From Xanthostigma xanthostigma (Eukaryota > Arthropoda > Insecta > Raphidioptera > Raphidiidae), in assembly GCA_963575645.1 (NCBI GenBank), contig OY754470.1, forward strand, positions 310,001-374,000: DNA of 64,000 nucleotides, written 5' to 3'. Position 1 is the stretch's first letter, and the number at the start of each line of letters is the position of its first letter. The notes beneath the pieces are model-generated. The model made no database searches. It was not told the origin of the DNA and saw nothing but the letters and a program-made list of their open reading frames with translations. This document shows, piece by piece, positions 53,863-64,000 of the stretch. A program made the translations under genes and the position numbers.

Positions 53863-54329
53863 TTTTTATTTGAAATGAATACTCCTCCTTTTTCAGAAGA
53901 CTTGTTCATTGTTCATATATAGTTGCGAATGGTAATTGTTGTAGTTACGGCACTGAGTAAAGTAAAAACAGCTGTTTATGGAACAGTAGAGATTTGCGAG
54001 ATGGATTTGCAATATCGATGCATAGATTTAAAAATATTTGGTCGTATTATGTGTTATTGATTGATTATGTAGTAGAACTGTGCAACATTTTTTTAAAAGT
54101 TTACTAAGTTGACACTGGAATACAGAATGGTTTGTCGAATGGGCTAGTTGCACTTTTCTTTTTCTGCAATTATTTAAGAATTTACTGGAAGCTCATTGTG
54201 CATTAAAACAATTCTCAAAAATGATTTTTTTCCTGTGCGCTAATAACCACAGTAGTTGATGCACACATTTTTATTTTTATTTCAACCTTAATTATGTATA
54301 TTTATTTGTTTTTTATTTTTTATTCATTG
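53863..54329. other. Intronic or intergenic
   Basis: No gene or repeat end recognised. Confidence 0.35.
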
Positions 54330-54369
54330 CAAAAAAAGTGTACAACGCCGCTGAAGAAGTTTTCACTTC
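54330..54369 (+). mobile_element. CTCCGGGAG-hairpin element, end fragment
   Basis: Only the right terminus remains (AAAAAAAGTGTACAACGCCG ... GAAGTTTTCACTT). The next element is inserted in or beside its A-run. Confidence 0.65.
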
Positions 54370-54973
54370 AAAAAAAAATTGGTTGTCTGTAAAGTCGGTT
54401 TACGGACGATAGTTTTACGTGATAACGTATTCCGTAATACATAACCTAAATTTATATAATAATTATAATAATTCGAATCTATGATATTGCATCTTTCGCT
54501 TCAAATTTAGGTTAATTTTATTTATTTAAATTACTCACCATATAATATAATTGTTTTTTTTTTAACTTTCTTTCTTTCGTATTTATTTTAAGTCTCAAAG
54601 ATTAGCTGTCATAATATTTATAAAACAATTGTTTCACTGTTTATATAAAATTCCAAAACCTACTTACAATATTTAAGTATTTTCATACGTCAAAAAATTG
54701 ATTTTTATAATGATAAAATTTGTAAGAAAACGATTTTTTCGAGAGATGAGACCTAGCTAAAACGATTTTTTGCCCCCCAAAATCCCTTTTCAGTAAATTT
54801 CATCCAAATCGTTTGGGCCGTTTTCGAGAAAAGCACGCACAGGGTCAGGCGGAACGTTACGCGTTACGAACGTTAGGAACGTTACACTTTTTCGTGCATG
54901 CAGCCGGTGTTTTATCAATTTATAAGATTGGTGATTCATCAATTTATAAGACGTTATCACGTCAAAAAAAAAA
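54370..54973 (-). mobile_element. GTGATAACG-end element, copy 5
   Basis: Inverted relative to copies 1-4. Same interior as 23822 and 46448 (GCCCCCCAAAATCCC on plus). It abuts A-runs on both sides. Confidence 0.8.
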
Positions 54974-55525
54974 CAGCCATTCAACCACAGTTGACTGTAT
55001 CCCCCGCTTTCTCATTATACATTTGATAGCTAGTGACGGTCGTTTTTTCTGTTTTGATCTTTTACATGAATTGTGGTAGACAAAGTCCAGTCGGCTTTGA
55101 CCGCGTTGTTTCTCTGTTCAGCTGCACGATCCAAAATTGAATCTATAGAAATTGCTGTTCAACACACCTGTTATATTATAACATAACAGAGTAGTAGAGC
55201 AATGGGTAAACAAATAGTCAGTTAATCCTGTTTTATTCCTCTCATAAATTACATAACGATAACTGACAGTTGTGGAGCTCATAGTGGAGGGATGAAGGTG
55301 TTATCTATTGTTCTGCAGGTGAATTGTGGAGGGTTTCCGCATATCCCGATTAAATTTGATTTTCAACCGGACGCATCCCCAAGGACTTTTAAAATGTAAA
55401 TCTGTCGGTTTGTAATTAAACCGAATATCTGCGTAACTGATAACTGTTTAATTTTCAGTTATACACTAATTTTAAATGGAAAACAATACAAGATCTGGGC
55501 TCGTACAAGAATTCATCTTTGGTTG
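54974..55525. other. Intronic or intergenic
   Basis: No gene or repeat end recognised. Confidence 0.35.
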
Positions 55526-56180
55526 ATTTTTGACGTGATAACGTCTTATAAATTGATGAATCACCAATCTTATAAATTGATAAAACACCGGCTGCATGCA
55601 CGAAAAAGTGTAACGTTCCTAACGTTCGTAACGCGTAACGTTCCGCCTGACCCTGTGCGTGCTTTTTGCTAATTTCTCGCTCAATTTAAATCAGATCGGT
55701 TTGAAACCAGTCTTAAACGAAAGAGGAGAAAATTTTACATAGATTTCGTATAACAGAATTTGCCTAAACAGTTTTTTTATACAAATTTATATATCAAAAT
55801 AGCTGTATAAATGCAATGTTGTCTAATGCATGGCGCGACGCGGTCGGTCGTCTTTGTTTGCCGTACATGGAAATTAGAAAATAACGTATGTCTTGTCTTA
55901 ACATAAAAACGGCTGCATTTCTAATGTTTAATTCAATTTTTTGACATTAGTATTTTGTGAAATGCAACGCCTTCTAAGTTAAGTATTGGAATAACTAATT
56001 ATTATTAGAACATAATACTTTGACAGTTGCATACGTCACTTTTGACATTTCTTATCATTCCGACACCAAGGATAAGCGGATTGAAACCAAATTTTGGAAG
56101 GTTTAGGTTATGTATTACGGAATACGTTATCACGTAAAACTATCGTCCGTAAACCGACTTTACAGACAATCAATTTTTTT
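55526..56180 (+). mobile_element. GTGATAACG-end element, copy 6, chimeric interior
   Basis: Left and right ends match the family, but 55673-56101 is an inverted segment of the repeat found at 33060-33600 (CTCGCTCAATTTAAATCAGA, AAACGAAAGAGGAGAAAAT, CATTCCGACACC). The family-specific interior is absent. Confidence 0.8.
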
Positions 56181-56902
56181 GGCCTCTATTTAGATCACCT
56201 AAAAACTTAACGTTATGAACTTAACTTGGAACGAAGCGAACCATAGAGGATAAAGAAATCCGCCACAAGGACTGGCAAGGTCCCACCTTGGCGGGCCAGC
56301 AAACTAAAAGATGAACAGAAGTTAAAAATTTAAAGGTCAGACTTGGGGGCCCTTTATAGGACGCGAGAGCGAGGCAACGAAAGTAAACTTCTCAATTTTT
56401 GAAAGGTTTTATGCATCTCAATATCTGCACTGACAACCCATTGAAAAGTGGAACTCCATGTGTGATGGAGTGGAGCTACATTCGGTTATCTTATCTCGAT
56501 TTGCTTGTGTTCAGTTTAAACGATGAAGCCGCCGCCATTTGCTATTGTGAATGGACTCTTCGCTGATACCGTCCAAGGATGGGACACGTTCTTTAACTGG
56601 TCGCTGTATTTTCTATAAATATTGAAAATAAAAATCGTCAGAAAAGTATTGAAAAATAAATTATACGTTATTAATAAAGGTGTAACTGTTACCGTGCTGA
56701 CTTTTGAATCAGACTGTCGTGGGTTCGAGACCGTTCATGGATGCACAAAAATATACTAAAGTAGAATAGAGTGAGCCTTGCTGAGCCATTTTCACAAAAA
56801 TTAACGTATTTTTAAAACGACTCGTAATGCATAAAAAATAAACATATAACAAAAGAAAATCTATGTATCTTAGAAGTTATAAATTTAAGAAAAAAATATT
56901 AT
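56181..56902. other. Intergenic, tRNA-like relic
   Basis: About 56682-56736 reads GGTGTAACTGTTACCGTGCT, then ACTTTTGAATCAGACTGTCG and TGGGTTCGAGACC: A-box and B-box-like elements with an anticodon-arm-like middle. Acceptor-stem pairing is poor, so I call it a tRNA-derived pseudogene/SINE relic, not a gene. Confidence 0.4.
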
Positions 56903-57271
56903 TTATTCAACACGCGTGAGTAATATATAATTTCGGGGCCCTGCTAAATTCGGGAGAAATAATAAATTACTTCATGTTGACGCGTAGAGTGCTAATAATG
57001 AGTCGTACTGTACGATAATGAATTTTCTGGACCAATAGGAACGCAGTAGCGAGCGGAAGCCGTACAATAATGAATAATAACTGCATAGTTTCTGGACCAA
57101 TAGGAACGCGGTAGCGATTTGTATATATGAAAACAGCATCGTAATTCAGCGAAAGTCAGGGCCATCTTGTGTGCATTGAGGGCGGTGGGTACGTCAATCA
57201 ATGAAGTTATTTATTATTTCTCCCTCTTTTATCAGGGCCCCGATTACATATTACTCGTGCTAGTTGAATAA
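56903..57271. mobile_element. Fold-back element with CCAAT direct repeats
   Basis: TIRs of about 70 bp start TTATTCAACACGCGTGAGTA and end ACTCGTGCTAGTTGAATAA, with TTTCGGGGCCCTG / CAGGGCCCC inside. Two direct repeats TTTCTGGACCAATAGGAACG (about 57022 and 57089) each carry CCAAT. Followed at 57279-57363 by a separate hairpin (TGTGCGACTA...TAGTCGCACA). Confidence 0.7.
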
Positions 57272-57363
57272 AGTATTATGTGCGACTATTGATCGAAGGA
57301 GAATATTCCACTCGCGTGCGTTTTACGCTCATGGAATCTTCTCCTTCTCTCACTAGTCGCACA

Positions 57364-58397
57364 ACATACTATTATATCGAAGAACTTACGATTACATAGA
57401 CGCTATTCAATAAAAATAAATCGAAACATTCTGTTAACCAGTTCAGAATTTGCTGTACTAGTTGATGTTCCGTACAATGTCTGCCACTCACAGTCCGTTT
57501 ATTAGAGATCAGTGGTGACGTAATTTGAACTGAAATGTGTCTCCAGGCATGTTTTTCCCACGCCATACCATGCCTCAATTCAACGAGTCAGTATAGCAGA
57601 AGAACGTGTGTTTGGTAGGACAATGGCGGCGTGATGATAGCATCTTAACCTGCCCGCTGTTCTCGACACCTGATGTCGAGGTCTGGTCTGGTCTCGTAAT
57701 GCTGCACAAAACAATCATCAACCGCCAACATTATTATCAAATCGCCGAACGCTTCTACGAAACACTAAAGCAACGTTTACACAATTTTGTACTGATGATG
57801 CGCGAGCTACGTAATTCAATAAGTCGCGACTTTAGCGTTTTGTGAAAGAGTTATGGCAGTCGTTGGATTCGTGCTTCCAAGCTGGCGGCGGTCTTTTTCA
57901 GCAGCTCTTGCAGATTGAGAAGCTTTACATGTAATATTTAGGCAATAAAATATTGTTATTGCTGAAAAACTCTATTCGTCCTTAACAAAGCAGCTTTCCG
58001 AAAATCATCGAAGGACAAAATATTCTTACAATAACCCGGAGAAATAACCTCCTTGAACGTGTTTAGTAATTGTTAGTAGAAGTTTTGTTCCAAAATATGT
58101 ATCGAAGGAGATTTATTTGGTTGAGGAACAATTGAAAATAAGCTTTACCAGTGTATCGCTTGTGGCCAACGTTTCGAAAAATATATTTTCATCATCAGGG
58201 CCTCAATGCAAGTTAAGATGGTAAATTGTAAAAATTATTCTAATATACATGATCATTTGTTATGAACCTCGACAATTTTTTAAATTTAAAATTATCATAA
58301 AACAGTTTTCTTATAAAATTGTTCTGTCAATTGTGCAAAAAATATTGTACTAATGTATAAAATATTGTACTAATGTATAATGTATAATGTTTAGTAA
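57364..58397. other. Intergenic, Penelope-like phrase
   Basis: No gene supported. On minus at about 58160-58202 CCCTGATGATGAAAATATA...TTCGAAACGTTGG has the CTGATGA...GAAAC spacing seen in Penelope-like elements with hammerhead cores. Confidence 0.35.
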
Positions 58398-59125
58398 TCT
58401 ATACTAATATATAAAGCTGAAGAGTTTGTTTGTTTGTTTGTTTGAACTCGCTAATCTCAGAAACTAATGGTTCGCATTGAAAAATTTTTTTTTTGTTGGA
58501 TAGCCCATTTATCGAGGAAGGCTATAGGCTATATAATATCACGATACGAGCAATTGGAGCGGAGCATTAATGAAAAATATTGCAAGATGTATCTCAAAAT
58601 TAGTCCGTCCGACAAATATTATCAGGTAAAATGCCTTAACTAAATATTGCAACATTAGCGCGTCACGTTCTCAAGCTCGGATAGCTCAGTCGGTAGAGCG
58701 TAAGACTCTTAATGCGGTCTTGGGTTCAAGCCCCACGTCGGCGAATTTTTATTTTTTTTTATTTTCTACATTGCTGTCTTCTAAGGCTTACATTTCAATT
58801 TTTTAAAATTTTATTACGACTAATTAAAATTAAATAAATCTAATTAATAGCTCATTTGAAAACTGTTACAACAATAGGTACCTATATAAAAATAATTTTT
58901 CTACAGTGTTTTCAATTAAATATTTAATATGTTAATAGAAATTTATTACTTAAAAAAGTATAAATACTGCTTTTTAACGACAAAAACTTTTGAACGCTAA
59001 CTCCGATCATTATGAAGTTTGGACACAGCATTCATCTCGGTAAACTAGGATGAATGTGCGTACTCATGTCCCTTCCTTCCCCATTCGTTCTTTTGCACCC
59101 GGGTGAAACCGGGCGGGACCGCTGG
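58398..59125 (+). mobile_element. tRNA-bearing Helitron, copy 3
   Basis: TC at 58398 (TCTATACTAATATATAAAGC), 3' hairpin CCCGGGTGAAACCGGGCGGG, terminal CTGG (59122-59125) in place of CTAG. The longest copy of this family here. Confidence 0.83.
58676..58745 (+). pseudogene. tRNA-Lys(CTT)-like sequence inside a Helitron
   Basis: GATAGCTCAGTCGGTAGAGC (D arm/A box), an anticodon loop region GACTCTTAAT with CTT, and GGGTTCAAGCCCC (T arm/B box) in correct order. The acceptor stem pairs poorly (GCTCGGA against the 3' side) and the variable region is altered, so it is probably not a working tRNA. The related blocks in the copies at 24996 and 43573 are more decayed. Confidence 0.7.
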
Positions 59126-59827
59126 TAATAATAGACGACTTGCCAGTGAATAACGAGTGAAGTTTTTTTGGTTTACGTAAGCAATTATTATATAAAATGC
59201 ACATACCTATTTCTATAGGGAACCTCAACAACACCTGCTATCTTCTGTCAATAACAGTGTATAACAACAAACAAACGTGCCGATACAACAGGTACCTGTA
59301 AATGTATTGATAACAGACACGTGAGCGTCTCGCCCGAACGCCCACGTTCAATTGTTTGTTGACAGGCGAATCAGTGCAACTGATGGTTGGATAAACAATA
59401 CATTAAATTACAGTGACGCCATACTCGCGGATAGTTGTCACAAACACGTTGGAAATAGAAAGACGTGTCACTTTATCCGTGTGAAAAGACAATTTCGAAA
59501 GAATAACAACTGCCAAAGCTGCACCTATACTGAAAAAGATGAAAAGAAAATTTTAGAAAACATCGCACGGTGTCGAGTGTTCCGTGCAAAACGGAATCAC
59601 TTCTGGGTCCGTTCACCCGATACGGGCGATTTTCTCTGAAACTCTCTGATTGGACGAAAATTATCACGATTGAAAAGTTCTAGCGCGATCAATTGTATTA
59701 TAAACAATTCTATTGTTTATTTCTTTATAACTGCAGTTGGTCTACGGATAAAAGTTGTGAGTAGCGAGTGTAAATGAAAAAAAAATTATACATAAGATGT
59801 TTCACTTAGGTCATGTGTACCGCGACA
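59126..59827. other. Unique stretch with a long open frame
   Basis: An ATG-less open frame runs to a TGA at 59637-59639 (includes HFIRVKRQFRKNNNCQSCTY). It follows an acceptor-like TTGTTGACAG at 59364. No family recognised; an exon cannot be excluded. Confidence 0.25.
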
Positions 59828-60298
59828 TCATATTAATTAATACGCTAAGGTTTAAGATGTTTGCCTCCCTTTTTAGAAAAAACCACACAATTTCTCCACA
59901 AAAATTATATATCATTTTACAGATAATTGCTTGCTCTACTGACATCGACAACTAAAAAATTTATTTATTGCTATGGTTTTTGCAAATTAATTAAACTCTG
60001 AACAACGTTTGCCATCCTGACGGCGTAACGTTAACACTTCGATCTGTCATCTGACCTTCATATTGTAAATACTGCATGCTGCCATCTGACGGGCAACGCT
60101 GAACAACGCTTTTGCTACTTGCGCCTCTATATGACAATTTTAGTAAAATATTTCTTTTATAACAAAAAGAAGAACGTTATAAGCAGTGTGCAAAATTAGA
60201 AACGAATTGAATACCTGCAATCATATTTAAAAAATAATTTTGTAAAGTGATAATTATTACACTTATTTAGTGCGAATAATTAGCACAGGTCACGCTAG
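59828..60298 (+). mobile_element. Non-autonomous Helitron, copy 7
   Basis: TC at 59828, CTAG at 60295-60298; the hairpin has one mismatch (AATTAGCAC). Confidence 0.86.
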
Positions 60299-60844
60299 TA
60301 TGCCTTATTTTAATATAAAAATCGCTGCTTGTTCTTGTGTTATTATCATGTATTGTACTATTTAAATTTATCAATAATGAGTATGTTGTTTGATGTAAGT
60401 GAGTTATTCTATATCTATATAAAAGAGGTATAATATAAAGACGTACGATGTTTTTATTACGTGAACATGGCTCACTTTCTATTTTATTTTTGTACAGTGG
60501 CGTACGGTAGTAATGCGTTTGTTACTCTTCTTGGTCGCACCGAGTGTATAGTGGTCCGTAAAGAAAAATTGAAGGAGCTGAACGCTTATGGTTCAGCTTG
60601 GTGTCCGTGCGTCCATTCGTACATTCGGATAATTAGTTATGAAAAAAATGATAAATATTCAACGCCACCCAGTAGGGTGTCTAATTTTTTGTAGTCTGCC
60701 ATCAAAGCCTCGGATTGGTAAACCATAATTATTTTCTAGCTTTCGTTCGTACAATAAAATAGTTTAACTTAAAAACTTCTATCTATTGTATTTTTAATAA
60801 TAAATTGCGAAGCCAAATGTAATTTTTTACCAGGTCTGAGATTT
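60299..60844. other. Intergenic
   Basis: No gene supported. CAGTGGCGTACGG near 60496 matches the tip of the fold-back nested at 39338. Confidence 0.35.
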
Positions 60845-61234
60845 CAAGGAGATTGATGCGTTATAGTCCCAATCAAAAGTAAGTCGATTTCTAAATCGGA
60901 ACTTTTTCAGAGTAAAACTTTTTACAAAAGGTTATAAGTTGATGATACCAATAAATTATTGTCATAAAGGCATAAATAAATCATTTTTTTTTTATTATTA
61001 TTAATTAATTATTTCAGTATTTTACTTAATTGACTAACTTTTGAATTTTTGTACAAAGTTAGGTTAGAAAAAATAAATTTATGTAAATATCTGTATTTTA
61101 CATATTTTTTGCAGTAAATAATTAAAAAAGAAATTAGAAGTAATGAAAATTAAAATTAAATCATTAAAAAGTTGAAAATTCAGTTAAAATTGTTAAAATT
61201 GTCAAGAATAAAAGTCCACAATCGAAAGGTTTAA

Positions 61235-61655
61235 GAGTATTCGTCCCTGCAAACACCCCCTGCACCCTTCATCTCAAATCTTTTCCCCTCGCCTAAAAAC
61301 GGTTCGCGCTCTCCCGACGCTATTTTTAAAGCTAGAGGGTTCTGGTAAACGCCAAATGAAAGACAAAGAATCAGACTACAGATCCTTCAGGCGAATTTTT
61401 TGAAAAAAAAATTCCTGAAAAAACTTACAACCTTTTGAAAAAAATAATAAGTTACGTAATATTTCACACGTAGACGAAACTTTTTTTCAAAAAATTCGCC
61501 TGAAGGATCTGTAGTCTGATTCTTTGTCTTTCATTTGGCGTTGACCAGAACCCTCTAGCTTTAAAAATAGCGTCGGGAGAGCGCGAACCGTTTTTAGTCG
61601 AGGGGAAAAGATTTGAGATGAAGGGTGCAGGGGGTATTTGCAGGGACGAATACTC
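61235..61655. mobile_element. TTAA-flanked fold-back element
   Basis: TIRs of about 170 bp begin GAGTATTCGTCCCTGCAAAC and are near-perfect; TTAA occurs directly outside each end (61231-61234 and 61656-61659). The empty site GGTTTAATA exists in the copy at 9335. A piggyBac-like target preference. Confidence 0.85.
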
Positions 61656-61805
61656 TTAATAATTTTTTTTTATTGATTAAAAGTCTCTTAATTAAATTGG
61701 AAAAAATATTAAAATATTTGTACTTAAGACATCGATGCTTTAACCAGTTAGTTTTCGGAACTGCTGACATTATTTGATTTTTTGCAAAAAAAAGTGTACC
61801 GTTTG

Positions 61806-62659
61806 CAGGGCCGTAACGTGGATTTTGTGGGCCCTGGGCAAGACCTTCAAATTGGGCCCCCCTCAATAAAAAAAAAATTGAGAAAAAACTTCCCATGGTT
61901 ATAGTTCCTGTTCTTTCACATTTTTAAAGTTTAGTAGGTATATCACTTAATAAATAAACACAAAATAAGGAATCTTTATTAAATTGGTCCTGTCCATATT
62001 TTTTGTAAATTTTTTTTTATTTTATATTTATGAAGAAAAACGAATTAAAAATTTATTTAAATTGCATTCTTCTTGCTTTTTTCTCCGCAAACTCATCAAT
62101 TATATTATTAAAATCTATTTCTTGCTCCATGTTAGATTCAATTGATATAATAGACAGGTTCGACAAACGCTGTTGTGAGAGCGACGATTTTAAATAGCTT
62201 TTAATTAACTTCAGTTTACTAAAACTTCTCTCGCAAGAAGCGGTGGTGACTGGTAGGGTTAGAAATATTCTTAAAGCAACAACGATGTTTTGGTACGATT
62301 CGACTAATTCGAAATCATGTATACCGATGAAGCAGATGACATCAATGACAGTTAAGTTAGTTTAATCCAAGATTAAGTTTTAATCTTGTTTTATAATACC
62401 GGGCCTAAGTATTGAGAATTAAATAAATATGTTTTTTTTTTAAATAAAAATTCAAAAAGCATATTCTGGCTTTTTTGGGCCCCGTCTATCTGAGCCACCA
62501 GTGGTGTTACTTATATATGTGATTTGTAATATTCATTAAAATACGAATGAAAATAATTGAGATAATTTTTATCGGGGTCTTCTTGGGCCCCTCCGGGGCC
62601 CCCCTGTGCCCTGGGCCCTGGGCAAGTGCCCCTATTGCCCCTGCCTAGTTACGGCCCTG
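61806..62659 (-). mobile_element. hAT element, internally deleted
   Basis: TIRs CAGGGCCGTAAC / GTTACGGCCCTG. The 8-bp target duplication ACCGTTTG (61798-61805 and 62660-62667) is exact. Subterminal GGGCCC-rich repeats (TGGGCCCTGGGCAAG) occur at both ends. Confidence 0.92.
62053..62348 (-). pseudogene. hAT transposase C-terminal dimerisation fragment
   Basis: An open frame of about 98 codons with no ATG at its start runs IGIHDFELVESYQNIVVALR, FLTLPVTTASCERSFSKLKL, SYLKSSLSQQRLSNLSIISI and ends KKARRMQFK, stop at 62055-62053. LPVTTASCERSFSKLK(x)IK is diagnostic of the hAT dimerisation domain, closest to the zinc-finger MYM-type/DUF4371 branch. The catalytic domain upstream is deleted. Confidence 0.88.
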
Positions 62660-62833
62660 ACCGTTTGCATGCTAGGTTGACATATTTTCCATAAGACCAC
62701 AATAATTTTTAACTTTAAAAATCTCCTAAAGATGTTGGATTTTTTACAGAAAATTTTGTCATAAAAAAATCTATTAAAAAAACTTTATTTCAGATTTTTT
62801 CATTATCTTCGTTTAACGCCTCAACCTCCTTAA

Positions 62834-63659
62834 GCCTGAGATGTTAGTTGGTAAAAATAGCGACGTCCCGACAATTTCAGCTAATGTCAGAAATTTCATT
62901 ATTATCTACTTCAAATTTCAAAACGTACGCCACTGCACTTTTCATAGTATATACGCACGGCCACTTAAAAAGAAATATAGATAGGATTCATTTTATTTGT
63001 ATGGTTTTACCAAATCGTTTTAGGCCGTACCGTGTAACATGTTGTGGCTATAGCCCGGTGCTCTTTAACGACCGAAGGCCATCGGCCATCTTTATAAACA
63101 CGAATCACGACGCTCATATTGAGAGATGCCCATAAAATACCGTTATCCAATAGCATTTCACATCGCTACTAAAACCCTAAACCTACACTGCACCTAAATA
63201 TTGAGATGTTCGCTTTTTACAGGATGTCCCACAAGTAACGCCGACTATTTTGAAGGTGTTTTCATAATATTGTATACAAAAAAAATCTAAAACGTAAATT
63301 ATACTGATCGGCATGTGCCATTGCGAATATCGTCCTGTATATCGTACATACCACGCCATGTCGATATTCAGATATGTAGAAAACACATCGACACAGCTGT
63401 TTGGTTGGGAAACATGATTTCGTGGTTCGATGCGATTTATGATGCACATCAAAATGTAACGCGTATAAAACACGACGACTTACTTTAACGGGGGAACATA
63501 TTTTGTTTGCCATTACGGCGCGTCGTTATACGACCGGCTGGTGAATATATACGACGCCCGTATTCGTATATGTGCGTTTATGGCGTATTTATTGTAGGAA
63601 CCGCGTGTCGATATAGAATCTCGTAACAAAACATTTTCATGTAAACTTACTATTGATAA
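62834..63659. other. Intergenic
   Basis: No gene supported. ACAGGATGTCCCACAAGTAA at about 63219 resembles a mariner-type end, without a partner in the window. Confidence 0.35.
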
Positions 63660-64000
63660 CTAGAATGACCTGTGCGAATTATTCGCACTAAATAAGTATA
63701 ATAATTATGACTTTACAAAATTATTTTTTAAATATGATTGCAGGTATTCAATTCGTTTCTAATTTTGCACACTGCTTATAACGTTCTTCTTTTTGTTGTA
63801 TTACAATATGAAGCTCAGATGACAGATCGAAGAAATATTTTTACTAAAATTGTCATATAGAGGCGCAAGTAGCAAAAGCGTTGAGCTAAGCCGTCAGATG
63901 GCATCGTGCAGCATTGCTGTGACGTTGTTCAGCGTTGCTCGCTGTTTCAAAATTAAAGCCGTCAGATGGCAGTATGCAGTATTTACAATATGAAGGTCAG
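63660..64000 (-). mobile_element. Non-autonomous Helitron, copy 8 (cut by window end)
   Basis: CTAG at 63660-63663, hairpin GTGCGAATTATTCGCAC; the interior belongs to the long variant of copy 5 (GCATCGTGCAGCATTGCTGT). The 5' TC end lies beyond the window. Confidence 0.85.

Larger units (their letters stand above)
60845..62833. mobile_element. TTAA-type element, copy 2, with two nested elements
   Basis: CAAGGAGATTGATGC...CTCAACCTCCTTAA; backbone matches 9335-10010. It is expanded by a TTAA-flanked fold-back (61235-61655) and a hAT element (61806-62659). Removing both restores the sequence order seen in the intronic copy. Confidence 0.85.

Noticed and set aside
59352-59639. 95-aa open frame
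   Set aside because: No ATG at its start (it begins at TTG) and no recognised motif; kept only as a possible exon note.

Overview
The window is eukaryotic and most likely from an insect. The genes have short exons with GT-AG introns, intergenic DNA is AT-rich, and the proteins are animal-type: an hnRNP A/B protein, HP1 and the RNA polymerase I subunit RPA12. Several repeat families resemble ones I associate with moth and butterfly genomes, in particular tRNA-carrying Helitrons with a GGTTTCACCCGGG-type 3' hairpin. Lepidoptera is therefore my best guess, but it is inferred from repeats and not proven.

Genes sit mainly in 9-21 kb. An hnRNP A1/A2-like gene (minus strand, 4 coding exons, 12339 down to 9072) lies head to head with a cluster of HP1 (heterochromatin protein 1) copies on the plus strand. 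Copy A (about 12720-15457) is a pseudogene, copy B (16600-17343) has lost the exon for the first half of the chromodomain, and copy C (19100-21003) is intact. POLR1H/RPA12 (minus strand, 18721-18177) lies between B and C, head to head with C. A further gene is visible only as exons: a possible noncoding first exon at 1210-1338 and a good signal-peptide exon at 45652-45813 with two upstream mini-ORFs. The rest of that gene must lie beyond the window or in exons I could not find.

Most of the remainder is transposon debris. (1) Eight copies of a non-autonomous Helitron (TC...CTAG ends, 3' hairpin), one of which truncates a Helitron Rep/helicase ORF. (2) Six copies of an unclassified element with fixed ends (GTGATAACG) and exchangeable interiors. 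(3) Four copies plus a fragment of an element with a CTCCGGGAG hairpin. (4) Three tRNA-bearing Helitrons. (5) Three long-TIR Tc1-like elements with the catalytic core deleted. There are also mariner, hAT, TTAA-type and fold-back elements, several nested with readable target-site duplications. A 120-bp minisatellite of about 14 units fills 31045-32789.

The genes do not form an operon. The functional theme is nuclear (heterochromatin, RNA processing, rRNA transcription). The clearest biological story is the HP1 duplication with stepwise decay, plus loss in copies B and C of the chromoshadow tryptophan that usually docks PxVxL ligands.
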